From: Siccibacter colletis
GTDB lineage: Bacteria; Pseudomonadota; Gammaproteobacteria; Enterobacterales; Enterobacteriaceae
Reading direction: 5' to 3'
Assembly (NCBI RefSeq): GCF_000696575.1
Contig: NZ_JMSQ01000009.1
Location: 182,599-246,598, forward strand
DNA length: 64,000 bases
Both the position numbers and the translations under genes were made by a program. How positions within the stretch are numbered: the stretch's first letter is position 1; the number at the start of each line of letters is the position of its first letter. The notes beneath the pieces are model-generated. The model saw nothing but the letters and a program-made list of their open reading frames with translations. It had not been told where the DNA came from and did no database searches. Positions 18,824-27,300 of this stretch are shown here, one piece after another.

Positions 18824-18985
18824 AACCCCTCCAGGCTGTACTGTTGAAGCTTCACACTAGCACGTTTTTTATACATTCATACTACTAATGATTTCGCCGG
18901 AAATCAGTGTAAGCGGTATCAACTGAGCAACCGCGCGGCCTGGATGACTTAAAATAAATTTTTATTTCAGCTCAGGCGGTTACGC

Positions 18986-20773
18986 TTACATGCTGCTGAA
19001 CGGATCGTGCTGTTCCAGCCAGCCTGCAATCTCCGCCGGAGGGATGGGTCGGGAGCAAAAATAGCCCTGAATCTCATCGCAGCCAAAGGTTTTCAGCAGG
19101 CGCGCCGTGTCGGCATCTTCCACCCCCTCCGCCAGTACCAGATAATCCAGCTCCTTGAGCATCACGATGACGTTGCGGGCAATGACCCGGCTGCCGGTAT
19201 CGCGGGTGATCTGGCTTATCAACGTGCGGTCGAGTTTGATGATGTCGATGGGAATGCGCCGCAGGTAATTGATGTTGCTGTAGCCCGCGCCGAAGTCATC
19301 AAGCAGGATTTTAAAACCGCGCAGCTTAAGCATATCCAGCTCCTGCAACGCCGTTGCACTCTCCAGCACTTTTTCGGTTTCCAGGCACTCAATGCGCAAA
19401 TCCGCTGGCGTCAGCCCGGCGGCCAGCACTTTTGCTTCCAGCGCGTCGGCAAATCCAGGGGCCGAGAAGTCGCTGACCGTTACGTTAATCGAGACCGGAA
19501 GCATAATCCCCACGCTGCGCCAGCAGATGAGTTGCCGCAGCACTTCGGCGGTCACCCAGTCAGTAATCGCCGTCATCAGGCTGGTACGTTCGGCGAGGGC
19601 AACGATTTTTGACGGCGGAATATCGCCCATCTGCGGGTGGGTCCAGCGTAACAGGGCTTCCAGCCCGACGGTGCGACCGTCATGCAGCGATACCTTCGGC
19701 TGGTAGACCAGATAAAGCTCGCCGCCATTTTTTACCGCTTCGCCGAGATCGTACAGCAGGCGGAAGTCATCATTACGCTTGCCGTCCAGCACCGCATCGA
19801 ACGCCTGAACGGTGTTCCCCTGACGAATTGCTTCATGCAGGGCGCTCACCGCCTGACGGAACACCTCCTGGCCGGAATCCTGGTTAGGAATAAAACTGGC
19901 GTAACCGGCATGCGTGCGCAGCGGGATTTCGGTATCACCGGCAATTTTTGCCCGGGTAGGCGGCAGGGCGAGGGTACGTTTGATCAGGGTACGTGCCAGC
20001 TTGTTGTTCACCAGCAGGGCGTAGCGCCCCGCTGCAAAGGCATACAGCGGCACATCCGGTGTAAGGCGCAGGCGCATACGCAGCAGCGGCCCGAAGTTGC
20101 GCAGCAGTTTCTCCACCGCCGCCAGCCCGAGATAGCGCGACAACTCGTAGGCGCGGGTAATGTCGATGCAGTCGAAGATCATCATCACCAGCGGTTCATC
20201 CACTCCTGCGAAAGAGAGACGATCCATCTCTTTGAGCAGCGTCTGCCGATTCGGCAGCCCGGTCAGCGCATCAATGCGGCCCACCGAGTACCAGGTATCA
20301 AGCCAGGCGCTGGCGAGGCCCGCCAGCTGAATAAACTGCGCGATCCGTTCGGGTGAAGGCATCACCGGGGAGGCGTGGCTGACGCACAGGGTACCGAGCG
20401 CCAGGCCGTCGCGGGTGGTCAGCGGCGCAGCAGCATAGAAAATCACCACCCCGCGCTGGACCAGCGGATGATCGATAAAGCGCTCGTCAAGGCGGGTATC
20501 CTGGCAGATCACCGGCTCGCAGGTCAGCACCGAATACTGGCACATCGCCTCATCCACCGGCATTTTTTCCAGCAGATGCGGTACGTTCTCCGCAAACTTA
20601 ATGTACTGGAAATTATTGTCGAAGACGGTGACGAAACACCCCTCCACACCCATGATGCTTTTTGCCAGACGGGCAAATTCCCCCAGCGTGCGATCGCGGG
20701 TGCCGTCTTCCTGGCGCAACAGCTCTACGGCTGCCAGTTTTTTACTTTGATGCTTGTTCAACCCGGAGAACAT
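18986..20773 (-). CDS. GAF - degenerate GGDEF - EAL cyclic-di-GMP phosphodiesterase
   Basis: The product has 595 residues with no membrane segment. Order: GAF domain (about 15-150), GGDEF-like domain (about 165-310) in which the active loop reads AGRYA instead of GGDEF, then an EAL domain (about 335-590). The EAL part keeps its key blocks: LEALLRW, SINVTV, ECLETEK, DDFGAGYSN, KLDRTLI, AEGVED and QGYFCSRPI. I infer an active phosphodiesterase with a regulatory, non-synthesising GGDEF and a small-molecule-sensing GAF. The ATG at 20773 with AGGA upstream is preferred over a TTG at 20821. It is a single gene. Confidence 0.88.
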   Translation of the reverse strand: MFSGLNKHQSKKLAAVELLRQEDGTRDRTLGEFARLAKSIMGVEGCFVTVFDNNFQYIKFAENVPHLLEKMPVDEAMCQYSVLTCEPVICQDTRLDERFIDHPLVQRGVVIFYAAAPLTTRDGLALGTLCVSHASPVMPSPERIAQFIQLAGLASAWLDTWYSVGRIDALTGLPNRQTLLKEMDRLSFAGVDEPLVMMIFDCIDITRAYELSRYLGLAAVEKLLRNFGPLLRMRLRLTPDVPLYAFAAGRYALLVNNKLARTLIKRTLALPPTRAKIAGDTEIPLRTHAGYASFIPNQDSGQEVFRQAVSALHEAIRQGNTVQAFDAVLDGKRNDDFRLLYDLGEAVKNGGELYLVYQPKVSLHDGRTVGLEALLRWTHPQMGDIPPSKIVALAERTSLMTAITDWVTAEVLRQLICWRSVGIMLPVSINVTVSDFSAPGFADALEAKVLAAGLTPADLRIECLETEKVLESATALQELDMLKLRGFKILLDDFGAGYSNINYLRRIPIDIIKLDRTLISQITRDTGSRVIARNVIVMLKELDYLVLAEGVEDADTARLLKTFGCDEIQGYFCSRPIPPAEIAGWLEQHDPFSSM

Positions 20774-20826
20774 AGAGGGTTCCTGCCAGAAAAAAGGCGT
20801 ATTCAGAGTCAAAAGCGGCAATGCGC

Positions 20827-21483
20827 TCAGTCGTCATCGCCGTAATAGAGTTTACCCAGTTTGATCAGCGACCGACCCTGGGATTTTCGGTGCAGATTGC
20901 TGTCACGCAGCGAATAAACGCAGCCGCAGTACTCCTGCTGATAAAAACGTTCGCGCTTGCTGATCTCAATCATGCGCGAGGAGCCGCCCTGTTTGCGCCA
21001 GTTATAGTCCCAGTAAACCATGCCCTCATAAGGCGCTGCTGCACGCTGGCCGCAGTCATTAATCTGCTGCATGTTTTTCCAGCGTGAAATACCCAGCGAG
21101 CTACTGATCACGCGAAAACCGTGTTCGTGGGCATACAGCGCGGTGCGCTCGAAACGCATATCGAAGCACATGGTGCAGCGCACGCCGCGCTCAGGCTCCC
21201 ACTCCATCCCTTTTGCCCGCTCAAACCAGTTATCGGTGTCGTAATCCGCATCGACAAAGGGCACGCCGTGTTTCTCGGCAAAGCGAATATTTTCCTCTTT
21301 GCGCAGCAGATACTCTTTTTCCGGGTGAATATTGGGATTGTAGAAAAAGATGGTGTAGTCGATACCAGAGGCGTGCAGTGCCTCCATCACTTCACCGGAG
21401 CAGGGTGCGCAGCAGGAGTGCAACAGGAGTTTTGGTGCGTTGTTCGGCAGCTGAAGCTGCGGGCGTTTTACGTCAGTCATCAT
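20827..21483 (-). CDS. queH: Epoxyqueuosine reductase QueH
   Basis: This 218-residue protein is of the QueH (former DUF208) family, which reduces epoxyqueuosine to queuosine in tRNA, the last step of the pathway. Visible motifs are the tandem cysteines in [11 protein letters not shown] (about residues 20-30), CTMCFDMR (about 102), and the later pair in EYCGCVYS; these bind an iron-sulfur cluster and a neighbouring iron. E. coli K-12 uses the unrelated enzyme QueG instead; whether this genome has both cannot be seen. A perfect inverted repeat precedes the start at 21520-21549. Confidence 0.93.
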   Translation of the reverse strand: MMTDVKRPQLQLPNNAPKLLLHSCCAPCSGEVMEALHASGIDYTIFFYNPNIHPEKEYLLRKEENIRFAEKHGVPFVDADYDTDNWFERAKGMEWEPERGVRCTMCFDMRFERTALYAHEHGFRVISSSLGISRWKNMQQINDCGQRAAAPYEGMVYWDYNWRKQGGSSRMIEISKRERFYQQEYCGCVYSLRDSNLHRKSQGRSLIKLGKLYYGDDD

Positions 21484-21519
21484 CTCAGTTCAGTCGGTTT
21501 GCTTAACAATCATTATTGA

Positions 21520-21549
21520 CCTTACCAGGAAAAAAGGGGCCTGGTAAGG
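21520..21549. promoter_or_regulatory. Perfect inverted repeat in the queH leader
   Basis: CCTTACCAGG and CCTGGTAAGG form a perfect 10-bp repeat around a 10-base spacer, 37 bases upstream of queH. In the queH transcript it would be a stem with a loop rich in C and U. It could be an operator or an RNA element; it does not look like a known preQ1 aptamer by eye. Confidence 0.45.
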
Positions 21550-21706
21550 CTTTAATTTATGGCCTGAGGCGTAAAGCGCGGTGAAGCATAAATGATCGTG
21601 TTGTTTAAGCGCCGTTAAGAATCACGATGCTAGCGTAGGTACGCGATCCGTTATGCGCCAGGAAATGCGCATAGCGATAAAAGATAAAACAGTCTATCCA
21701 TGCAAG

Positions 21707-21739
21707 CATTGCCGCCGGTTACCCTGGCGGTTTTTTTTT
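21707..21739 (+). terminator. Terminator-like hairpin in + orientation with no upstream + gene
   Basis: A stem of at least 5 bp (CCGCC at 21712-21716, GGCGG at 21726-21730) is followed by nine T residues. No plus-strand gene lies upstream after dcp, more than 3 kb away, so it may end a small RNA from the 21550-21710 interval. I could not identify a convincing promoter. Confidence 0.55.
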
Positions 21740-21763
21740 GCACATTATCCAGCGCAGAAGGCA

Positions 21764-22558
21764 TCAGCCGACATCTTCCAGCGCGTCGTTGTACAGCGTT
21801 GACGGGAAGGTGCTAAGCGACTGAAACGCCCGGCCCGCGAAAAACAGCGGCATGCCCTCGCTCTGCCACTGCTGAAGCTGGACCTCCTGGAGCGGCGTCA
21901 GGGGGAGATCGCTGTAGAGCATGTAGTGCTCAGCGACGAACATCTTCAGCTCCGGATGCTGTACCGCCTCGCACAGCACCTCAATGCGAAAGCCTTCGCT
22001 GGAAGAGCGTAACGCTTCCAGCCATACCGCCAGCGGATCGTTCATATTCAGCGGAATGATGACCAGCGAGGCCGCGGGGCGCTTGCGCATCGTCTGTAGC
22101 ACCCAGGTGATATACTCCAGCACCAGCGTATCAAACCGCACCCGGCGCGTGTTCTGGGTAGCATTCTGGCCTTGCTGCAACCACAGACGCAGCGGGGCGA
22201 TGATATTGTCTACCATCAAGCCTGCGGGCAACTCCCGCCCCAGACGGCGCAGCAGCGCCCGTAGCTTATCGCTGGTTGGCTTCTCCAGCGCCGACAGGAG
22301 GCTCTCCTGATACAGCGCCCACTGGCTGTTCAGGGTGGCATGTTCACCCTTCACCAGCTTCGCGATTTCCGTGAGCGGGATACCGCGTTCCAGCCACTTC
22401 ACGATCATCTGCGTACGCATCAGGTGGCTGTAATCATAGAAGCGCCGCCCGTTACCATCGCGCGCCGGTTTCAGCAGGCCGTAACGTTGCCAGGTGCGGA
22501 GGTTAGGTATACTTACACCGCACTGATCGGAAAGCATTTCGATAGTAAACTGGGCCAT
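21764..22558 (-). CDS. MlrA-like MerR-family transcriptional regulator
   Basis: The protein has 264 residues: an N-terminal MerR-type winged helix (about 1-70) with LRTWQRYGLLKP, the W-containing variant of MlrA and BluR, and a long C-terminal domain of about 190 residues. The C-terminus lacks the cysteine patterns of metal sensors and shows no B12-binding DXHXXG motif that I can see. It is divergent from the MetE-like gene with a 13-bp perfect palindrome in between, a likely operator. Targets could be itself and the neighbour. Ligand and role unknown. Confidence 0.8.
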   Translation of the reverse strand: MAQFTIEMLSDQCGVSIPNLRTWQRYGLLKPARDGNGRRFYDYSHLMRTQMIVKWLERGIPLTEIAKLVKGEHATLNSQWALYQESLLSALEKPTSDKLRALLRRLGRELPAGLMVDNIIAPLRLWLQQGQNATQNTRRVRFDTLVLEYITWVLQTMRKRPAASLVIIPLNMNDPLAVWLEALRSSSEGFRIEVLCEAVQHPELKMFVAEHYMLYSDLPLTPLQEVQLQQWQSEGMPLFFAGRAFQSLSTFPSTLYNDALEDVG

Positions 22559-22901
22559 GTATTTCCTGACGAAGGTAAACGGGCGGTGGAAGTTCGGGCC
22601 TCAGTACGAGGAGGAGCAGCGACTGCGTGGCATAAAAATACCGGGAACGTTCCTCACTTGCTAATAGTTTCGCAAAATAACTACATTTATTAATAGCCTG
22701 CTTTCATTCGCAATCATGACGCCTTTTATCCGCCTGGCGCTGACCACCAACATGAAGAAAATTCATGGATGATGAATTTTCTTCGTTTGGCGAATCATCG
22801 TGTGCATGGCATGCTTTGGACATATAGCCATCCAGAAGTCTAAAGTTCAGACTGTGAATTATCACCCTGCTAAATTACTGCGCAGGGCAGGAGAGAGAAG
22901 A
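22559..22901. other. Divergent regulatory region between MlrA-like regulator and MetE-like gene
   Basis: This 343-bp gap has no gene. It contains the palindrome listed at 22754-22784 and, at 22826-22841, two adjacent 8-mers (AGCCATCC and AGAAGTCT) that loosely resemble MetJ boxes. The MetE-like ribosome site AGGAGAG is at about 22889-22895. Confidence 0.5.
22754..22784. promoter_or_regulatory. Perfect 13-bp palindrome, candidate operator
   Basis: GAAGAAAATTCAT and ATGAATTTTCTTC are perfect inverted repeats around a 5-base spacer. The AAAATT...AATTTT core resembles the published MlrA-site half AAAATTGTACA. It lies about 120 bp before the MetE-like start and 196 bp before the regulator start. 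Confidence 0.6.
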
Positions 22902-24005
22902 ATGCAACGACAGCACGCCCCGTTCCGCGCCGACGTAGTCGGCAGCTTTTTACGCCCGGATACCATCAAAGCGGCGCGTCAGCAGTTTGCGCGCGGCGAA
23001 ATCGATGCCGCTGCGCTGCGCCAGATTGAGAACGATGAGATCCGCCACGTGGTGGAGCAGCAGTGCAACTGCGGTCTGCATGTGGTGACAGACGGTGAGT
23101 TCCGCCGCGCCTGGTGGCACTTCGATTTCTTTGACGGCCTACAGGGCGTTGAGCGCTACGATTCACAGCAGGGGATTCAGTTCAACGGCGTGCAGACCAA
23201 AGCGCACGGCGTGCGCGTCGTCGGTAAGCTCGGCTTCGGCGATCATCCGATGCTGGAAGATTTCAAATTCCTGAAGAGCATCAGCGGTAACGCCGAGCCG
23301 AAAATGACCATTCCCAGCCCGAGCGTGCTGCACTTCCGCGGCGGTCGCAAGGATATCGATGCCAGCGTATATCCGGATCTTGATGTGTATTTCGACGATC
23401 TCGCCACCACCTGGCGCGATGCGATTCACGCCTTCTATAACGCCGGCTGCCGCTATCTGCAGCTCGACGATACCGTCTGGGCGTACCTGTGCTCCGATGA
23501 TCAGCGCCGCCAGATCCGCGAACGCGGTGACGACCCGGACCAGCTGGCGCGCACTTACGCTCGCGTGCTGAACAAGGCGCTGGAGGGCAAACCCGCCGAT
23601 CTGACCATCGGGCTGCACGTCTGCCGCGGCAACTTCCGCTCCACCTGGATCTCTGAAGGCGGCTACGAGCCGGTAGCGGAAGTGCTGTTCGGCAGCGTCA
23701 ACGTGGATGCCTTCTTCCTTGAATACGATAATGACCGCTCCGGCGATTTCGCGCCGCTACGCTTTATCCGTCCAGGTCATCAGCAGGTAGTACTGGGCCT
23801 GATCACCACCAAAAACGGCGAGCTGGAAAATCCGGAAGGGGTGAAAGCGCGTCTGCAGGAAGCGGCGAAGTATGTCGATCTCAAGCAGATCTGCCTGAGC
23901 CCGCAGTGTGGATTTGCCTCTACCGAAGAGGGCAACACCCTGACGCCGGAACAGCAGTGGGACAAGGTGCGCCTCGTCACCCGCATCGCAGAGCAGGTGT
24001 GGTAA
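22902..24005 (+). CDS. MetE C-terminal-like cobalamin-independent methyltransferase (YxjG/YxjH type)
   Basis: The protein has 367 residues and matches only the catalytic half of cobalamin-independent methionine synthase, not the full MetE of about 750. Zinc ligand blocks are present: HVCRGN (about residues 250-255), the glutamate of FLEYDND, and the cysteine of LSPQCGFAS near 340. Relatives such as B. subtilis YxjG and YxjH transfer a methyl group to homocysteine or related thiols. The ATG at 22902 has AGGAGAG upstream; an open extension to 22800 is unlikely. It is a single gene. Methyl donor and acceptor are not fixed. Confidence 0.85.
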   Translation: MQRQHAPFRADVVGSFLRPDTIKAARQQFARGEIDAAALRQIENDEIRHVVEQQCNCGLHVVTDGEFRRAWWHFDFFDGLQGVERYDSQQGIQFNGVQTKAHGVRVVGKLGFGDHPMLEDFKFLKSISGNAEPKMTIPSPSVLHFRGGRKDIDASVYPDLDVYFDDLATTWRDAIHAFYNAGCRYLQLDDTVWAYLCSDDQRRQIRERGDDPDQLARTYARVLNKALEGKPADLTIGLHVCRGNFRSTWISEGGYEPVAEVLFGSVNVDAFFLEYDNDRSGDFAPLRFIRPGHQQVVLGLITTKNGELENPEGVKARLQEAAKYVDLKQICLSPQCGFASTEEGNTLTPEQQWDKVRLVTRIAEQVW

Positions 24006-24031
24006 GCCAGCGCGCGTAACCGGCAGGAACT

Positions 24032-24063
24032 AAAAAGGGATGCACAGTGTGCATCCCTTTTTT
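24032..24063. terminator. Bidirectional terminator between MetE-like gene and alcohol dehydrogenase
   Basis: A 14-bp perfect stem AAAAAGGGATGCAC/GTGCATCCCTTTTT with a 3-base loop has A and T tracts on both sides, so it can end transcripts from both convergent genes. Confidence 0.93.
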
Positions 24064-24091
24064 AATGGCGCGGTTCCGCCACAGGCGCGTG

Positions 24092-25132
24092 TTACAGGTT
24101 CGCCATATCGATTACAAAGCGATAGCGCACGTCGCTTTTCAGCACGCGCTCGTAGGCTTCGTTGATCTGGTCGATGTTAATCATCTCGATTTCAGACACG
24201 ATGTTGTGTTCGCCGCAGAAATCGAGCATCTCCTGGGTTTCTTTGATAGAGCCAATCATCGAACCGGAAATGGTACGGCGGGCGCTGACCAGCGGCATGG
24301 CGGAGATCGGGATCTGCTGCTCCGGAATACCCAGCACCACAAAAGTACCGTCCGGCTTCAGCAACTGCAGGTAGGCGTTCCAGTCGATGTTAGCCGATAC
24401 GGTGCAGATGATCAGATCGAAGTGGTTCTGCAGCTTCTCAAAGGTTTCTGCATCTTTGGTGGCGTAGTAGTGATCGGCCCCCAGACGCAAGCCGTCCTCT
24501 TTTTTGGACAGCGACTGGCTCAGCACAGTGATTTCCGCCCCCAGCGCGTGACCAAGCTTAACACCCATATGACCCAGACCACCCATACCGACGATCGCCA
24601 CCTTCTTGCCCGGACCGGCGTTCCAGCGTTTCAGCGGCGACCACAGGGTGATACCCGCGCACAGCAGCGGGGCGGTGGCATTCAGTTCCAGATTATCCGG
24701 TACGCGCAGCACATAGCCCTCTTTTACCACGATATGGTCAGAGTAGCCGCCGTAGGTGGGCTTGTCGGTGCCCACTTCCGGGCTGTTGTAGGTCATCACC
24801 AGACCCGGCAGATACTGCTCGATATCTTCGTCGCGATGCCCGCAGGTGGTGCAGGAGTCGACGAAGCAGCCGATACCCACTTTGTCGCCCGGCTTAAATT
24901 TCGTCACCTTCGCACCCACCGATTTCACGATGCCAACGATCTCATGACCCGGCACCATCGGATAGGTCGCGCCGCCCCACTCGTTGCGCACCATGTGGAT
25001 ATCGGAGTGACAGACGCCGCAATATTTAATATCGATCACCACATCGTCTTCACGTGCCTCGCGGCGTTCAAAAGAGAAGGGACCGAGGGGCGTTGTAGCC
25101 GCGAAGGCGGCATAACCTTTAGCTTGAGACAT
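24092..25132 (-). CDS. Zinc-dependent alcohol dehydrogenase, YahK/CAD family
   Basis: The protein has 346 residues and resembles E. coli YahK, an NADPH-dependent aldehyde reductase. Catalytic ligands are present in [11 protein letters not shown] and LLCAGIT, and the nucleotide motif is GMGGLGHMG. The structural zinc loop is unusual: it reads [16 protein letters not shown], keeping two cysteines and losing the two that YahK has. The ATG at 25132 has AGGA 8 bases upstream; the ATG at 25138 would be too close. It should reduce aldehydes, with broad specificity. It is a single gene before a bidirectional terminator. Confidence 0.88.
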   Translation of the reverse strand: MSQAKGYAAFAATTPLGPFSFERREAREDDVVIDIKYCGVCHSDIHMVRNEWGGATYPMVPGHEIVGIVKSVGAKVTKFKPGDKVGIGCFVDSCTTCGHRDEDIEQYLPGLVMTYNSPEVGTDKPTYGGYSDHIVVKEGYVLRVPDNLELNATAPLLCAGITLWSPLKRWNAGPGKKVAIVGMGGLGHMGVKLGHALGAEITVLSQSLSKKEDGLRLGADHYYATKDAETFEKLQNHFDLIICTVSANIDWNAYLQLLKPDGTFVVLGIPEQQIPISAMPLVSARRTISGSMIGSIKETQEMLDFCGEHNIVSEIEMINIDQINEAYERVLKSDVRYRFVIDMANL

Positions 25133-25316
25133 TGTCATTATCCTGTCGTGATAGCGGGAATAAGATTCAGGACAACTATAGTACATGCCTGCACCTCTCC
25201 CCGCCGGGTAATGACCGGTTGAGCGCACAAGTTGCCAACAAATATAAGCTAATCGTCTCATAAATAACCGATGCATGCATTTTTATTATCCTTGCTGCAC
25301 ATAAATAACGCAGCGC

Positions 25317-25332
25317 GCACCATAATTGCCCG
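25317..25332. promoter_or_regulatory. Possible NtrC enhancer site upstream of urea operon
   Basis: GCACCA-TAAT-TGCCCG has a perfect left half of the NtrC consensus GCACCA-N4-TGGTGC and only a partial right half. It lies about 115-125 bp before the inferred sigma-54 start, a usual enhancer distance. Weak on its own; it gains weight from the promoter. Confidence 0.35.
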
Positions 25333-25417
25333 CAAAGCCTCACACCCGGCGAGAAATTAGCGGCAAATAATGCAAACATTTATTTTATATTGTTGAAATG
25401 TATAACTTAATTAAATC

Positions 25418-25433
25418 TGGCACTCTCTTTGCT
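25418..25433 (+). promoter_or_regulatory. Sigma-54 promoter of the urea degradation operon
   Basis: TGGCACTCTCTTTGCT matches the sigma-54 consensus TGGCAC-N5-TTGCW, with the GG and GC dinucleotides exactly 12 bases apart. The start would lie near 25444, giving a 30-base leader before the allophanate hydrolase gene. This implies activation by an enhancer-binding protein, most likely NtrC, in nitrogen limitation. The rest of the 341-bp gap is AT-rich with no gene. Confidence 0.85.
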
Positions 25434-25473
25434 ACAGGTATCCCAACTTGTATACCAGAAAGGATGCCAGCGC

Positions 25474-27291
25474 ATGACACTCACATGGTCTTTATTTCAG
25501 GGATATACCCTTACGCAATGGCGGGAATATTACGCCGCGCAGCCTGAGCGTATCAGCGATATTTTCGATGCCTTTACCCGCGAGCAAAATAATGACGACT
25601 GCGCCTGGATATGTCGCGCCGATAACGCTGCGCTGAGCGCGCAAATAACCGCTCTGCAGACGGCGTTACGTCAGGGAGAAAAGACGCTGGCTGACTTTCC
25701 GCTCTACGGCGTTCCCTTCGCCGTGAAGGACAATATCGATGTCGCGGGGATGCCGACCACCGCCGCCTGTCCGGCCTTTCGCTATCTGCCCGACCACGAC
25801 GCCACTGTGGTGGCGCGCCTGAAAGCCGCCGGGGCGATTGTGGTGGGAAAAACCAATCTCGATCAGTTCGCTACCGGGCTGGTGGGCACGCGTTCTCCCT
25901 ACGGCGCCGTGCCTAACACCTTCAACCCGGACTATGTCAGCGGCGGGTCAAGCTCAGGTTCGGCGTCGGTGGTAGCTCGCGGGCTGGTGGCGTTTGCGCT
26001 GGGCACCGACACCGCCGGTTCCGGGCGCGTCCCCGCCGGGTTCAACAATATTATCGGTCTCAAGCCAACCAAAGGCTGGCTCTCCACCCGGGGCGTAGTG
26101 CCTGCCTGTCGGCTCAATGACTGCGTCTCGATCTTCGCGCTGACGGTGGCTGATGCCTGGTCCGTGGCGACGCTTGCCGGGGGCTATGACGCCGCCGATC
26201 CCTATTCGCGTCAGCATCCGCGCACCGCCCCGGCGCGCTTCACGGATGCGCCACGCATCGCGGTGCCGGACCGGCTGGAATTCTTCGGTGACGCGCAGAG
26301 CGAGGCCGCCTTCAGCCGTAGCCTGGCGCAGCTTGAAGCGATGGGCGCCACGCTTGAGCATATCGATTTCAGCGCCTTCAGCGAGCTGGCGGCCCAGCTC
26401 TATTCCGGTGCCTGGGTGGCGGAGCGCACCGTGGCCGTGGGGAAAATGCTGGCCCGCGACCCTGACGAAATGGACCCGACGGTGCGCGGAATTGTTGCCG
26501 GCGGGCTGAACTACAGCGCCTGCGACGCCTGGCAGGCGGAATACACCCGCGCCGGGCTGGCGCGCCGCATCCAGCAGCAGCTGGCCCGGTATGACGCGCT
26601 GGTGGTGCCGACATCGCCCACCATCCGCACCCTGCATGAGATGGCGCAGGAGCCGGTGCGTTACAACTCGCAGTTTGGCACCTACACCAACTTCACCAAC
26701 CTCGCCGATCTCAGCGCCCTGGCGCTGCCCGCGGGCTTCCGTGCCGACGGCCTGCCGTTCGGGATCACGCTTATCGCCCCGGCCTGGCACGATCTGGCGC
26801 TGAGCGCGTTTGGCGTGCGCTGGCAGCAGGCGCAGAGCCTGCCGCCCGGCACCACGGAGAAACCGCTTGCACCACAGACGCACCCGGAGATCGGAAAGGA
26901 TCACGTGCGCGTCGCGGTGGTGGGGGCGCACCTGCGCGGCCAGCCTTTGAATCATCAGCTGACGACGCGCGATGCGCGCTTCGTCTGCGAAACCACCACC
27001 GGCGACGGGTACCGCCTGTATGCCCTCGCCAATACCACGCCGCCAAAGCCGGGTCTGGTGCGCAGCGACGAGGGGCAGCCCATCGCGCTGGAGCTGTGGG
27101 ACATTCCGCTGGCACGCTTTGGCGAGTTCGTCGCCGAAATCCCGGCCCCGCTCGGCATCGGCACGCTTGAGCTGGACGACGGTAGCAGCGTGAAGGGCTT
27201 CATCTGTGAACCGCAGGCGCTTAACCACGCCACCGACATTACATCCTGGGGCGGCTGGAAAGCCTGGCTTGCCCGCCACCACCGTGCCTGA
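25474..27291 (+). CDS. atzF: Allophanate hydrolase (AtzF/DUR1 type)
   Basis: The protein has 605 residues: an amidase-signature domain (1-450) and a C-terminal domain (about 475-600) typical of allophanate hydrolases. It hydrolyses allophanate, made by urea carboxylase, to ammonia and CO2. The Ser-cis-Ser-Lys triad is visible: K85 in FAVKDN, serines near 159-161 in GGSSSGSA, and S183 in GTDTAGSGR. The ATG at 25474 is preferred over 25429, which lies inside the sigma-54 promoter. It is 9 bases before urea carboxylase. The symbol is by family; uahA or DUR1-like are equivalents. Confidence 0.92.
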   Translation: MTLTWSLFQGYTLTQWREYYAAQPERISDIFDAFTREQNNDDCAWICRADNAALSAQITALQTALRQGEKTLADFPLYGVPFAVKDNIDVAGMPTTAACPAFRYLPDHDATVVARLKAAGAIVVGKTNLDQFATGLVGTRSPYGAVPNTFNPDYVSGGSSSGSASVVARGLVAFALGTDTAGSGRVPAGFNNIIGLKPTKGWLSTRGVVPACRLNDCVSIFALTVADAWSVATLAGGYDAADPYSRQHPRTAPARFTDAPRIAVPDRLEFFGDAQSEAAFSRSLAQLEAMGATLEHIDFSAFSELAAQLYSGAWVAERTVAVGKMLARDPDEMDPTVRGIVAGGLNYSACDAWQAEYTRAGLARRIQQQLARYDALVVPTSPTIRTLHEMAQEPVRYNSQFGTYTNFTNLADLSALALPAGFRADGLPFGITLIAPAWHDLALSAFGVRWQQAQSLPPGTTEKPLAPQTHPEIGKDHVRVAVVGAHLRGQPLNHQLTTRDARFVCETTTGDGYRLYALANTTPPKPGLVRSDEGQPIALELWDIPLARFGEFVAEIPAPLGIGTLELDDGSSVKGFICEPQALNHATDITSWGGWKAWLARHHRA

Positions 27292-27300
27292 GGAGCCACC

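Noticed and set aside
20774..20821. N-terminal extension of the GAF-EAL protein from a TTG codon
   Set aside because: No ribosome site fits, whereas the ATG at 20773 has AGGA with good spacing.
22826..22841. Possible MetJ boxes before the MetE-like gene
   Set aside because: One 8-mer matches 7 of 8 but its neighbour only 5 of 8, too weak to call an operator by eye.
25133..25473. Guanidine-I riboswitch upstream of the urea operon
   Set aside because: I looked for the conserved ACGA/ACGR-bearing hairpins and found none; a sigma-54 promoter lies there instead.
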